Translations under genes and position numbers: made by a program | Notes under the pieces: generated by a model | What the model was told of the DNA's origin: nothing | Databases searched by the model: none | Seen by the model: the letters and a program-made list of their open reading frames with translations, nothing else | Part shown: in pieces, positions 34,828 through 43,919 of the stretch | How positions within the stretch are numbered: position 1 is the first letter of the stretch | Layout of the letters: every line of letters begins with the position of its first letter | Origin: Paenibacillus sp. RUD330 | GTDB lineage: Bacteria; Bacillota; Bacilli; Paenibacillales; Paenibacillaceae | Length of the DNA: 64,000 bases | Assembly (NCBI RefSeq): GCF_002243345.2 | Contig: NZ_CP022655.2 | Coordinates: forward strand, 3,226,501-3,290,500 | Direction of reading: 5' to 3'

Positions 34828-34855
34828 AAAAAAATAACAACCGCAGAGGGTTGTT
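34828..34855 (-). terminator. Rho-independent terminator between rpoZ and coaBC
   Basis: On the minus strand AACAACC pairs with GGTTGTT across CTCTGC, followed by ATTTTTTT. It should end much of the remA-gmk-rpoZ transcript, so coaBC-priA may depend on read-through or a promoter in 34760-34827 that I could not identify. Confidence 0.8.
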
Positions 34856-34917
34856 AAGCGTACCGCTATGCTGCTATCTATCATGCGCTTCCGCAGCCGG
34901 GCTGCGGCCGGCATGTC

Positions 34918-35121
34918 CTAGTCTTCGTTGCGCTGCTCCACTTGCACGAGGTCGTGGTAGATCTCCTCGAGGGCGACGCCTACCTGCTTATGGGATTTCT
35001 GTCCGCGCAGCTCGGTCTTCTCTCCGTCCCTCAGGGCACGCGCGCGGCGCGATGCCGCGACGACCAGGGAGTACTTGCTGTCGACTTTCTTCATCATCTC
35101 GTCAATGGATGGATACAACAT
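34918..35121 (-). CDS. rpoZ: RNA polymerase omega subunit
   Basis: 67 residues starting MLYPSIDEMMKKVDSKYSLV, followed by VAASRRARAL and SHKQVGVALEEIYHD. Omega helps assemble and stabilise the beta-prime subunit. GGAG lies nine bases before the ATG. It follows gmk by 16 nt. Confidence 0.97.
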   Translation of the reverse strand: MLYPSIDEMMKKVDSKYSLVVAASRRARALRDGEKTELRGQKSHKQVGVALEEIYHDLVQVEQRNED

Positions 35122-35137
35122 GGCTAATCACTCCGTT

Positions 35138-35758
35138 TCAGGCTTTTTCGGATGCGGTCTGCATATCATGCGCGAGCCCCGCCAAATAACGTTCCTTGCG
35201 GCAATGCTCGGCGGTGACGATGCTCTGGATCCGGTGGCAGGCCGCGTCGATCTCGTCGTTGACGACGGCGTAGTCGTAATAGCGGATGAGGTTGATCTCC
35301 TCGGCGGCGACGGACATCCGGGAATCGATGACCTCCTGGGTTTCCGTGCCGCGTCCGGTGATGCGCTGCTTCAGGACGTCGAGCGAAGGAGGCATCAGAA
35401 AAATAAAGACGCCCTCGGGAAACGTTTCCTTGACCTTGAGCGCTCCCTGGACTTCGATCTCGAGAATGATATCCTTGCCGCTGTTGATGGTGCTCTCCAC
35501 GAAGTCGCGGGGAGTGCCGTAATAATTGCCCACGTACTCCGCATATTCCAGCATGGCTCCGCGAGCCATCATGTCCTGGAACTGCTCCCGCGACTTGAAG
35601 AAGTAATTGATGCCGTCCGTCTCTCCCTGTCTCGGGCTGCGGGTCGTCGCCGACACCGAGTAGACCAGCTCCGGCATCTTGTGGCGGAGCACGGAGCATA
35701 CCGTGCCTTTGCCGACGCCGGAAGGTCCGGACAATACGATTAATAATCCCTTATTCAT
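35138..35758 (-). CDS. gmk: Guanylate kinase
   Basis: 206 residues. P-loop [13 protein letters not shown], the GMP-binding [17 protein letters not shown], and [13 protein letters not shown] and FLMPPS typical of Gmk. It converts GMP to GDP. GGGGAG precedes the ATG. It follows remA by 14 nt. Confidence 0.98.
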   Translation of the reverse strand: MNKGLLIVLSGPSGVGKGTVCSVLRHKMPELVYSVSATTRSPRQGETDGINYFFKSREQFQDMMARGAMLEYAEYVGNYYGTPRDFVESTINSGKDIILEIEVQGALKVKETFPEGVFIFLMPPSLDVLKQRITGRGTETQEVIDSRMSVAAEEINLIRYYDYAVVNDEIDAACHRIQSIVTAEHCRKERYLAGLAHDMQTASEKA

Positions 35759-35772
35759 AATACTCCCCGCTA

Positions 35773-36033
35773 TTATTCGTCGTGATCGTCATCCTTCGCG
35801 GACAACCGGTGCGCGACCGTCTCCGGCTGCACGGCCGACAAAATGACATGGTCGCTGTCCGTAATGATAACCGCCCGCGTGCGCCTGCCGTACGTGGCGT
35901 CGATAAGCATGTGGCGATCCCGCGCTTCCTGAATGATTCTCTTGATCGGCGCCGATTCCGGACTTACGATCGAGATGATCCGGTTAGCCGATACGATGTT
36001 GCCGAAGCCGATATTGATGAGCTTGATAGCCAT
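35773..36033 (-). CDS. remA: Extracellular matrix regulator RemA
   Basis: 86 residues from the ATG at 36033 ([20 protein letters not shown]), preceded by GGAGGG. The family (DUF370) is highly conserved, including [11 protein letters not shown] and [18 protein letters not shown]. RemA is a DNA-binding activator of biofilm matrix and osmoprotection genes in B. subtilis. It is the first gene of the remA-gmk-rpoZ group; the yicC-type gene (yloC) that usually precedes it is not present. Confidence 0.97.
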   Translation of the reverse strand: MAIKLINIGFGNIVSANRIISIVSPESAPIKRIIQEARDRHMLIDATYGRRTRAVIITDSDHVILSAVQPETVAHRLSAKDDDHDE

Positions 36034-36482
36034 GTCAGGTTCTCCCTCCGGACAGATTGGAACAGATAGCGGTCTTCCCAAAAAGACCCGCCATCTGGCA
36101 ATGGGCAGAACCATTGCAACTAGTGTTGACACAAAAAACACGGCGCAAACGTTCCGTCCGCCGCTCCGGCGGCCGTCCCAAGCGTCATCCCGTTCCGCAC
36201 CCGGGCATAAGCCCAGGCGGACAGTCGTGTACCTATTCTAATCGATATTCGCCAAACGAACAAGGTTCAATGCGATTTCGCGAGAAAAATAGAATTCGAG
36301 GCGTAATTTGCGCCTCTGAACGCCGCCTTCTGCTCTCGCCGGCCATCATCCCCCGGCAGCCCGCTCTTGGATGAAGCCCGCCTTATCCGTCCGCCGGAAA
36401 AACGGCCTCCGGCAGCCTGTTCGCCGCAAAGAGGATCTTGCGGAACCGCCGGCTCATGATCTCCGCTGCGCGATGCCTTCAT
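36034..36482. other. Gene-free stretch upstream of remA
   Basis: No credible reading frame is found over ~450 nt. It contains two GC-rich inverted repeats (CCCGGGCATAAGCCCAGG near 36200 and GAGGCGTAATTTGCGCCTC near 36298). A weak minus-strand promoter candidate is TTGTTC, 17 nt, TAGAAT near 36235-36264. It probably holds the promoter region of the remA operon. Confidence 0.4.
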
Positions 36483-36520
36483 CCGGACAAAGCAAAGATC
36501 CGCCCTCGCGGGCGGATCTT
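36483..36520 (-). terminator. Rho-independent terminator after dapF
   Basis: AAGATCCGCC pairs with GGCGGATCTT; the minus-strand tail is TGCTTTG. It lies about 23 nt past the dapF stop. Confidence 0.75.
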
Positions 36521-36542
36521 CTCCATGGGCTCGGACAGCTCC

Positions 36543-37373
36543 CTACACGGTTCCGCGGAATGCTTCCGCCGCCGGTCCGGTCATGTACACATGATTGTCT
36601 TCTTCGTTCCATTCGATCAGCAGATCGCCGCCCTTGAGGGAAACCGTCGCCTTGCGGTCGGTCAGCCCGTTGAGCACGGAGGAGACGACGGTCGCGCAGG
36701 CTCCCGTGCCGCATGCCAGCGTCGGGCCCGCGCCGCGCTCCCATACGCGCATGTCGGCCTGGCTGCGGGTATTGACGGTCACGAACTCGACGTTCGTCTT
36801 GCGCGGGAACAGCGGATGCGTCTCCAGCTTGGGGCCCCAGGCGGCAAGGTCGAATCCGGCCGCGTCGTCGACATAGATGACCGCATGGGGGTTGCCCATC
36901 GATACGGCCGTGAACCGGAACTCCCGTCCGTCCACTTCGACCGGATGCCCGATGACCCGGTCGGCATCGACCGTCGTCGGAACCTGCAGCCCCTGCAGGA
37001 TCGGCTCCCCCATGTCGACGCGGATGAACGCCGCCTTGCCGTCTTGCGGGGTGATCTCGACCTGCTGCACGCCGGCTCCAAGCGTTTCAATCGTCAGCCG
37101 TTCCTTATCCGTATGGCCGTTGTCGAAGACATACTTGGCTACGCAGCGGATCGCGTTGCCGCATTGCTCCGCCTCGGAGCCGTCGGAATTGATGATGCGC
37201 ATGCGGAAGTCCGCCCTTGCGGAAGGCAGGATATAGACGAGCCCGTCGGCTCCGATGCCGAAGAAGCGGTTGCACAGGGACACCGCAAGCTCGTCCGCTC
37301 CGGCCGGAAGGTCCTTTTCTCCGAATACGACGATAAAATCATTGCCAAGGCCGTGCATTTTGGTGAATTCCAC
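36543..37373 (-). CDS. dapF: Diaminopimelate epimerase
   Basis: 276 residues from the GTG at 37373, giving (M)EFTKMHGLGNDFIVVFGEK, with AAAGGAG ten bases upstream. The two catalytic cysteines are in EQCGNAIRC and LACGTGACA. It converts LL- to meso-diaminopimelate for lysine and peptidoglycan. It is monocistronic with its own terminator and lies between remA and a GNAT gene, an arrangement not seen in B. subtilis. Confidence 0.97.
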   Translation of the reverse strand: MEFTKMHGLGNDFIVVFGEKDLPAGADELAVSLCNRFFGIGADGLVYILPSARADFRMRIINSDGSEAEQCGNAIRCVAKYVFDNGHTDKERLTIETLGAGVQQVEITPQDGKAAFIRVDMGEPILQGLQVPTTVDADRVIGHPVEVDGREFRFTAVSMGNPHAVIYVDDAAGFDLAAWGPKLETHPLFPRKTNVEFVTVNTRSQADMRVWERGAGPTLACGTGACATVVSSVLNGLTDRKATVSLKGGDLLIEWNEEDNHVYMTGPAAEAFRGTV

Positions 37374-37518
37374 GATAGATGCTCTCCTTTTGATATGCCG
37401 AAGCATTGATGGCCTGCTGGTCGCCGCCGCTGCGGGCGGCCGTCGTAATTAGGATAGCGCATCAAGCCGGGCAAGGCTATTCCCGATTGCGTCTAAGATT
37501 TGTACTTTTTCCCCGCGT

Positions 37519-38040
37519 CTATCCGTTGACCGAGTCGAACGCAGCCGGGTACCGGACGATCCCGGATATCCCTTCCAGCGCTCCCGCCAGCAGCTCGACG
37601 GCCATGAAGGCTTCCTCGGGCACGGGAAAAGGGGCTTCTATGCCGGATGGACGGGCTGGCCGGAAGCCGAACCTCGGATAGAACTCCGGGTGGCCCAGCA
37701 CGATGGCATGGCGGAAGCCCAGCTCCGCGGCTCGCTCGAGCCCTTCCCTGACCAGCTCCGAACCGATTCCCCGCTGCTGGAATTCCGGCTTGACGGCCAT
37801 CGGAGCGAGCGCCAGCGTCGGCTCCGGCTTCCCTTCCGGCGTCTCGACCGAGGCGACGCTGAAGAGAATATGTCCGATGAGCGCGCCATCCTCTTCCGCC
37901 ACCAGCGACAGCTCCGGGACGAATGCGGCCGAAGCCCGGACAGCCGCCACCAGCAGGGCTTCGTCCTCCCTGCCGAACGCCAGGGCGTTGATCTCATGGA
38001 TGGCGCCGATGTCCCGCGGCATTTCCGTTCTTATTCTCAT
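37519..38040 (-). CDS. GNAT N-acetyltransferase, YhbS-like
   Basis: 173 residues from the ATG at 38040 (MRIRTEMPRDIGAIHEINAL), with AAGGAGG nine bases upstream. The pattern LALAPMAVKPEFQQRGIGSELVREGLE followed by VLGHPEFYPRFGF is typical of YhbS-type acetyltransferases. Substrate unknown. It is downstream of the calcium ATPase gene but separated from it by a terminator. Confidence 0.88.
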   Translation of the reverse strand: MRIRTEMPRDIGAIHEINALAFGREDEALLVAAVRASAAFVPELSLVAEEDGALIGHILFSVASVETPEGKPEPTLALAPMAVKPEFQQRGIGSELVREGLERAAELGFRHAIVLGHPEFYPRFGFRPARPSGIEAPFPVPEEAFMAVELLAGALEGISGIVRYPAAFDSVNG

Positions 38041-38103
38041 CCTGCACGGCCTCCTTGGATGCTTCCTTGTTTCCTTTATTATAGCCTCCTCGGACTTCCG
38101 GGG

Positions 38104-38140
38104 TAAAACGCGGCAAACCCCCCGGCATCCGGCCGGGGGG
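38104..38140 (-). terminator. Rho-independent terminator after the calcium ATPase gene
   Basis: On the minus strand CCCCCCGG pairs with CCGGGGGG, followed by GTTTG and then a TTTT run. It lies ~43 nt past the stop at 38183. Confidence 0.75.
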
Positions 38141-38182
38141 CTTGCTTTGAACGGCCACAACGACGCGCGCTCCGAAATCCGC

Positions 38183-40975
38183 TCAGCGGACGCTGGTCTG
38201 ACCGCCCGTGTAGGAGATGCGGGCTTTCGGCTTGCGCCGCTTGGACGATCCCAGCACGCTGCCCACTCCCATCAGGAACGTCGGGATGCCGCCGGCCACG
38301 AAGACGAGGCACCATTCGCGGAAGCCGATCGGAACCGTCTTGAAGATCGGCTGCAGGGCGGGAACATACACGACGGCCAGCATGAGGCCCAGCGAAGAAA
38401 GGACCGACAGGACCAGATATTTGTTCTGCAGCATGTTGCGGTGGAAGATCGACCTGGAGCTGCGGCAGTCGAACACATGGATGAGCTGCGCCATGACGAG
38501 CGTCACGAAGGCGACGGTCTGGGCGAGCACCAGTCCGTCCGCGTTTTGCGGAGCCGTCCTCAAGGTGATCCAGAACGCGCCCAGCGTGCAGACGCCGATC
38601 AGCACGCCGCGGCTGACGATCTTCCATCCGAGGCGGCGGGCAAAAATATTTTCCTTGGCGGACCTCGGCTTCTGCGTCATGAGGTCGCTCTCGGCCTGAT
38701 CGACGCCCAGAGCCATCGCCGGCAGCCCGTCGGTCACAAGGTTGACCCACAGAATCTGGATCGGAAGCAGCGGCAGCGGCAGTCCGGCCATCATCGCCAG
38801 GAACATCGTCAAAATCTCCCCGACATTGGAAGCCAGCAAATAACGGATGAACTTGCGGATATTCTCGTAAATGCCCCTTCCTTCCTCGATCGCGGCCACG
38901 ATGCTCGAGAAGTTGTCGTCTCCGAGCACGAGCGAGGAAGCTTCCTTGGACACATCCGTGCCGGTGATGCCCATGGCGATGCCGATATCCGCCGCCTTGA
39001 TGGCTGGGGCGTCGTTGACGCCGTCTCCCGTCATGGCGACGACATGCCCCTTGCGCTGGAGCGACTTGACGATGCGCAGCTTGTGCTCGGGCGAGACCCG
39101 CGCGTAGACGTAGATGTTGTCGACCACCTTGTCCAGATCGTCGTCGGACATGCCGGCAAGCTCGCGTCCGCTGATCGACAGCCCGCCGCGCGGCATGATG
39201 CCGAGCTGGGCGGCGATCGCTTCGGCGGTCAGCTGGTGGTCTCCCGTAATCATGACCGTCTTGATGCCGGCGCGGCGGCATGTGGCGATGGCGCCCTGGA
39301 CTTCCCGGCGCGGCGGATCGATCATCCCGGTAAGGCCGGCGAATATGAGCTGGCACTCCGTGTCCTCAGCGCTCTCGCATTTGTCATGCGGACGCAGATC
39401 CCGGTAAGCCAGTCCGAGCACCCGCAGCGCGGACTGGGCCATGCCCTCCTGCGCCTGCTGCACCTTCTGCCGGAGCGTGCCGGTGAACGGCACGACCTTG
39501 CCTTCCCACAGAATATAGGAGCAGCGCTCCAGGAGCATGTCCGGCGCGCCCTTGACACAGGCGATCCGGCCTCCTTGATGCGACACGACCACGGACATGC
39601 GCTTGCGCTCCGAGTCGAACGGGAATTCCTGCTCGCGCTTGTACAGGCCGCCGAGCGAGCTTTGGCTTAGCCCCATCTTGGCCGCCAGCACGACGAGCGC
39701 GCCTTCCGTCGGATCGCCCTTGAGCGTCCATTCCTCCTTCGGCTCTCCCTGGCCGCCTTTGCTTTTGCGCTCTTCCCCTTCCTCCGCATGGATCAGCTCC
39801 GCATTGTTGCACAGAGCCGCGACCTGCAGCATGCGCCGCAGCGAAGGATCGTCCTTGGCCTCTATCTGCTGGCCGTCCGCGTAGCAGCCTCCGGCGGGCT
39901 CATACCCTTCTCCGGTGACCTCGAACTGGCGGCTTCCGCTCCAGATGCGGGTGACCGTCATTTTGTTCTGCGTCAGCGTGCCGGTCTTATCCGAGCAGAT
40001 GACGGAGGCGCAGCCAAGCGTTTCGACCGACGGCAGCTTGCGCACGATCGCCTTGCGCTTGATCATGCGCTGGACGCCCAGAGCGAGCGCCACCGTCACG
40101 ATTGCCGGCAGCCCTTCCGGAATGGCCGCCACCGCCAGGCTGACGCCCGCGAGGAACATTCCGTAGGCGGGCTGGCCGTGCAGGATGCCGGCCACGACGA
40201 CCATCACCGTCAGGAAAAGCGCGACGACGATGAGGATTTTGCCCAGCTGCTCCAGCCTGCGCTGCAAAGGCGTCTCCATCTCGTCCGTCTGCTGGATCAG
40301 ATCGGCGATCTTGCCCATCTCCGTATTCATGCCTGTTCTCACGACGATGCCGGTGCCGGTGCCTCCGGTCAGCATCGTGCCCATGAAGCCCATATTCCGC
40401 ATGTCCCCGAGCGGCAGCTCTTCCTCGGCGATCGCGAGGCAATGCTTGCTCACCGGCACGGATTCCCCGGTCAGCGCCGACTCCTCGGCCTGGCAGCTGT
40501 TGGCTTTCAAGAAGCGCAGGTCGGCCGGAACGCGGTCGCCGCTTTGCAGCAGCACGATATCGCCCGGCACGAGCTCGCTGGCCGGAACCGCATCCGATTT
40601 GCCGCCGCGCAGGACATGGGCGGTCGGAGCGGACAGCTCCTTGAGGGCGCGCAGCGAACGCTCCGCCCTGAACTCCTGCACGAATCCGAGAATCGAGTTG
40701 ATGACAATGATGGCGATGATCGTAATCGCGTCGAGATATTCCCCCAGCAGACCCGAAATCAGCGTCGCCCCGATGAGGACGAGCACCATGAAATCCTTGA
40801 ACTGGTTCAAAAACAGCTTCACCGGCGACAGCTTCTCTCCTTCGGACAGCTCGTTGCGGCCATGCTCGGCCAGCCGCTTGGCAGCCTCCTCCGCCGATAG
40901 ACCGTTGTCCGGAGAGCTGCCGAGCTGGCCCAGCAGCTGTTCCTCCGTCAGCTGGTGCCAATTCCTATTCTCCAT
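38183..40975 (-). CDS. SERCA-type calcium-translocating P-type ATPase (YloB)
   Basis: 930 residues from the ATG at 40975 (MENRNWHQLTEEQLLGQLGS), with GGAG nine bases upstream. It has a cation-ATPase N-terminal domain, the actuator loop (TGES), the M4 calcium site PEGLP, phosphorylation motif CSDKTGTLTQNKMT, KGAPDMLLE, and the hinge TGDGVNDAPAIKAADIG. Eight to ten membrane helices are expected. B. subtilis YloB is induced in sporulation and affects spore calcium content. It is divergent from rqcH, as yloA and yloB are neighbours in B. subtilis. Confidence 0.95.
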   Translation of the reverse strand: MENRNWHQLTEEQLLGQLGSSPDNGLSAEEAAKRLAEHGRNELSEGEKLSPVKLFLNQFKDFMVLVLIGATLISGLLGEYLDAITIIAIIVINSILGFVQEFRAERSLRALKELSAPTAHVLRGGKSDAVPASELVPGDIVLLQSGDRVPADLRFLKANSCQAEESALTGESVPVSKHCLAIAEEELPLGDMRNMGFMGTMLTGGTGTGIVVRTGMNTEMGKIADLIQQTDEMETPLQRRLEQLGKILIVVALFLTVMVVVAGILHGQPAYGMFLAGVSLAVAAIPEGLPAIVTVALALGVQRMIKRKAIVRKLPSVETLGCASVICSDKTGTLTQNKMTVTRIWSGSRQFEVTGEGYEPAGGCYADGQQIEAKDDPSLRRMLQVAALCNNAELIHAEEGEERKSKGGQGEPKEEWTLKGDPTEGALVVLAAKMGLSQSSLGGLYKREQEFPFDSERKRMSVVVSHQGGRIACVKGAPDMLLERCSYILWEGKVVPFTGTLRQKVQQAQEGMAQSALRVLGLAYRDLRPHDKCESAEDTECQLIFAGLTGMIDPPRREVQGAIATCRRAGIKTVMITGDHQLTAEAIAAQLGIMPRGGLSISGRELAGMSDDDLDKVVDNIYVYARVSPEHKLRIVKSLQRKGHVVAMTGDGVNDAPAIKAADIGIAMGITGTDVSKEASSLVLGDDNFSSIVAAIEEGRGIYENIRKFIRYLLASNVGEILTMFLAMMAGLPLPLLPIQILWVNLVTDGLPAMALGVDQAESDLMTQKPRSAKENIFARRLGWKIVSRGVLIGVCTLGAFWITLRTAPQNADGLVLAQTVAFVTLVMAQLIHVFDCRSSRSIFHRNMLQNKYLVLSVLSSLGLMLAVVYVPALQPIFKTVPIGFREWCLVFVAGGIPTFLMGVGSVLGSSKRRKPKARISYTGGQTSVR

Positions 40976-41156
40976 TCGACTCTTCTCCCTCCCGCAGATG
41001 GCACGATAATGCTGCGGGCAGCACCCGCAAGGCTCTAGGACACTATATGAGGACAATCCCCGAAATATCCCTTGTCCTTGTGGTTATGGTAGAATAAGAC
41101 GGCAAAACAACCTGCGCCGCGTGGACGACAAGGCGCGCACGAAAGGAACGACCCTC

Positions 41157-42929
41157 ATGGCATTGGACGGCATCGTAACCCGCGCCGCCGTAAGCGAGCT
41201 CCAGCAGCTCGTCGGCGGACGCATTCATAAAATCCATCAACCGACCGCGCACGATCTCGTTGTTCAGACCCGCGGAGCAGGCGGGGGACGCAAGCTTCTG
41301 ATCTCGGCCAACCCGACCTATCCGAGAATCCACTTCACGGAACGCAGCTACCAGAATCCGATGGAGCCGCCGATGTTCTGCATGCTGCTGCGCAAATACT
41401 GCGAAGGCGGCCAGATCGAAGCGGTCCGCCAGGTCGGCATGGAGCGCGTCATCGAGCTGGACATCCGCCAGCGCGACGAGCTTGGCGATCTGACGCTGAA
41501 GACGATCATCATCGAGCTCATGGGCCGCCACAGCAACATCATTCTGGTCGATACCGCGACGAGAACGATCCACGACGGCATCCATCACGTGACGCCGGCG
41601 ATCAGCAGCTACCGCATCGTCATGCCGGGCACAGCCTATACGGCTCCGCCCGACCAGCACAAGAAGGACCCGCTCCAAATAACGCAGGAAACTGATTTCG
41701 CCCGCATTCTGAGCGAGGCGGCTGGCGGCGAAGCCGATGAGGCTCTGACCCGCCAGCCGCTCGACAAGCTGCTTGTCGCGGCGCTGAGCGGCTTCAGTCC
41801 CTTGCTGGCGCGGGAGCTGGCCTACCGCGCCGGCTCCGTCGAAGCCGGCGATGGCTCGGAGCTGCATCGGCTGTGGACCGTCTTTTCCTCCTTCATGGAG
41901 TCGGTGCGCGGCGGCAGCTACGCTCCCAACATCGTGGAGACGCCGGCCGGCAAAAGCTATTTCTCCATTATCGAACTGACGCATCTGGAAGGAGAGCGCC
42001 GCGGCTTCGAGAGCATGAGCCAGTGTCTGGAAGCCTTCTATGGGGAAAAGGCGAGCCGCGACACCGTCAAGCAGCGGGTATCGGACATGATCCGCTTCCT
42101 CCAGAACGAGAAAGCCAAAAACGTCAAGAAAGTGGACAAGCTGAACGAGACGCTGGAAGAAGCGAAGGGCGCCGACAAATACCGCATTCTCGGAGAGCTG
42201 CTGACGACCTACATGCATGCCTTTTCCAAAGGCGACCGTTCCGTGGAGCTGGAAAACTACTATGACGAGAATGCGGCAAGCGTCACGATCGAGCTCGATC
42301 CGCAGCTCTCCCCATCGGACAACGCCCAGCGGTATTTCCGGCGCTACACGAAGTTCCGCAACAGCACCGAAGCGGTGAAGGAGCAGATGGCGCTCGCCGG
42401 CACCGAGATCGCCTATCTCGACTCCCTGCTGCAGCAGCTGGATACCGCTTCCCTGGAGGATATCGAGGAAATCCGCGAGGAGCTTGTAGCGGAAGGCTAC
42501 CTGCGCGCGCGCGGGAAGCGGGGAGCGAAGCGCAAGAAGGCGGCTAGGCCCGCCCTGCTCTGCTACACGTCATCCGAGGGCATCGCCATCTATGTAGGCA
42601 AAAACAATACGCAAAATGAATACTTGACCAACCGGCTCGCCTCCCAAGGCGATACTTGGCTGCATACGAAGGATATTCCCGGCTCCCATGTCGTCATCCG
42701 TTCCGCCGAATTCGGGAACGCTACGCTCGAGGAGGCCGCCATGCTGGCCGCCCGCTTCAGCCAGGCCCGCAGCTCCAGCATGGTTCCGGTCGACTACACG
42801 CTGATCCGCCACGTGCACAAGCCGAGCGGCTCCAAGCCGGGGTTCGTCATCTACGACCGGCAGAAAACGCTCTTCATCACCCCGGATGAAGCCCGCCTGC
42901 AGGAGCTTCCATCCGTTGTCAAAGCTTGA
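41157..42929 (+). CDS. rqcH: Ribosome-associated quality control factor RqcH (NFACT family, YloA)
   Basis: 590 residues from the ATG at 41157 (MALDGIVTRAAVSELQQLVG), with AAAGGA upstream; an extended -10 element TGGTAGAAT is at 41087-41095. The NFACT-N domain is at 1-180, coiled-coil-forming helices at about 270-420, and the NFACT-R domain at the C-terminus has YVGKNNTQNEYLTNRLA and TWLHTKDIPGSHVVIR. RqcH binds stalled 50S-peptidyl-tRNA complexes and adds C-terminal alanine tails. The conserved Asp-Arg pair of the N domain appears here as Glu-Arg (GMERVIELDI, about residues 96-97). Confidence 0.95.
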   Translation: MALDGIVTRAAVSELQQLVGGRIHKIHQPTAHDLVVQTRGAGGGRKLLISANPTYPRIHFTERSYQNPMEPPMFCMLLRKYCEGGQIEAVRQVGMERVIELDIRQRDELGDLTLKTIIIELMGRHSNIILVDTATRTIHDGIHHVTPAISSYRIVMPGTAYTAPPDQHKKDPLQITQETDFARILSEAAGGEADEALTRQPLDKLLVAALSGFSPLLARELAYRAGSVEAGDGSELHRLWTVFSSFMESVRGGSYAPNIVETPAGKSYFSIIELTHLEGERRGFESMSQCLEAFYGEKASRDTVKQRVSDMIRFLQNEKAKNVKKVDKLNETLEEAKGADKYRILGELLTTYMHAFSKGDRSVELENYYDENAASVTIELDPQLSPSDNAQRYFRRYTKFRNSTEAVKEQMALAGTEIAYLDSLLQQLDTASLEDIEEIREELVAEGYLRARGKRGAKRKKAARPALLCYTSSEGIAIYVGKNNTQNEYLTNRLASQGDTWLHTKDIPGSHVVIRSAEFGNATLEEAAMLAARFSQARSSSMVPVDYTLIRHVHKPSGSKPGFVIYDRQKTLFITPDEARLQELPSVVKA

Positions 42930-43060
42930 TGACCGCGGCATTGCCGCTATTCCCGGGCTGAACTCGTCCGGCTTCGGAAAATGGGACCTCCCTTGGAATC
43001 CCTGAAGACGTTCGGGAGAAAGGGCCGGCTCCAGCATTTTTCAAAGGGGAAGGAATGCCT

Positions 43061-43732
43061 ATGCGCTTTTTGACAGCAGTTCTGATCCGTCCCCTGGCGA
43101 GCTCGCTGCTCCTCCTCTGCTTGTTTGCAGCATGGGCTCTGCTGATCGGAAGGCATCATGCCGCCGTCTTCGACGAGCGGGTGGCCGATGCCGTCCAGGG
43201 AATCGCCTCCCATCCCTTGACAGCCGTCATGAAGGGATTTACGACAGCGGGCTCCGGCCCTTGGGTCGCAGGAATCATGCTTGTGATCGCCGCCGCTTTG
43301 CTCCTCCTCGGCTATCGCAGGGAGCTGATCTTCTTTGCCGGCGTAATCGTCGGGTCCAGCCTGCTGAACCTGCTGCTCAAGCTTGTTTTTCGCCGCGCCA
43401 GACCGGATGTCCACCGGATCATCGACGCGGCGGGCTACAGCTTTCCGAGCGGCCATTCCATGGCTGCCTTCACGCTTTACGGCATTACCGTCTATTTCCT
43501 TTGGAAGCATCTGGCCCGCTTCTGGATGAAGGCCGCCGCCGTGTCGGCGGGAATCGCCATGATCCTCATGATCGGAATCAGCCGGATCTATCTGGGCGTC
43601 CATTACCCCAGCGACGTGCTGGGAGGCTATCTGATCAGCGCAGCCTGGCTGACGGCAAGCATCGGATGGTATGAACGCTATCTGAAGGAGAGATGGAGCT
43701 CGAGGAAGCGACGCTCCGCCGGCCGCGGCTGA
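43061..43732 (+). CDS. PAP2-family phosphatase
   Basis: 223 residues from the ATG at 43061, with AAGGA six bases upstream; an ATG at 43055 overlaps that site. Five to six transmembrane helices. The three PAP2 motifs are KLVFRRARP, SFPSGHSM and SRIYLGVHYPSDVLGG. Such enzymes dephosphorylate undecaprenyl pyrophosphate or phosphatidic acid on the outer face of the membrane. It follows rqcH by ~130 nt on the same strand and ends at a strong terminator. Confidence 0.93.
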   Translation: MRFLTAVLIRPLASSLLLLCLFAAWALLIGRHHAAVFDERVADAVQGIASHPLTAVMKGFTTAGSGPWVAGIMLVIAAALLLLGYRRELIFFAGVIVGSSLLNLLLKLVFRRARPDVHRIIDAAGYSFPSGHSMAAFTLYGITVYFLWKHLARFWMKAAAVSAGIAMILMIGISRIYLGVHYPSDVLGGYLISAAWLTASIGWYERYLKERWSSRKRRSAGRG

Positions 43733-43772
43733 CAGCAGCGGCTCAAGGAAGGGCGTAGCTCGCCGAATGGAT

Positions 43773-43830
43773 AAAAAGAAAGCCGGCGCTGACTGGGGAC
43801 TGACCCCCTGCAGCGCCGGCTTTCTTTTTA
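43773..43830. terminator. Bidirectional terminator between PAP2 and PHP genes
   Basis: AAAAAGAAAGCCGGCGCTG pairs with CAGCGCCGGCTTTCTTTTT around an inner GGGGAC..ACCCC region. It serves the two convergent transcripts. Confidence 0.92.
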
Positions 43831-43919
43831 TGCGGGATGGGAAAGGATCCCCGTCCTGCCTTCATGCGAGCGTCTGCCCTCTGCCCGCCTCTCGCCAAAC
43901 CGGGCCCATAGCCTCGACA

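Noticed and set aside
36181-36240. A hairpin sharing CTGGGCTTATGCCC with the rpmB terminator
   Set aside because: No T tract follows and the shared part is a short palindrome, so common ancestry or a terminator role is not supported.
41043-42218. A 391-codon minus-strand open frame opposite rqcH
   Set aside because: Rich in Arg, His and Ala without any motif, and opposite a confident gene.
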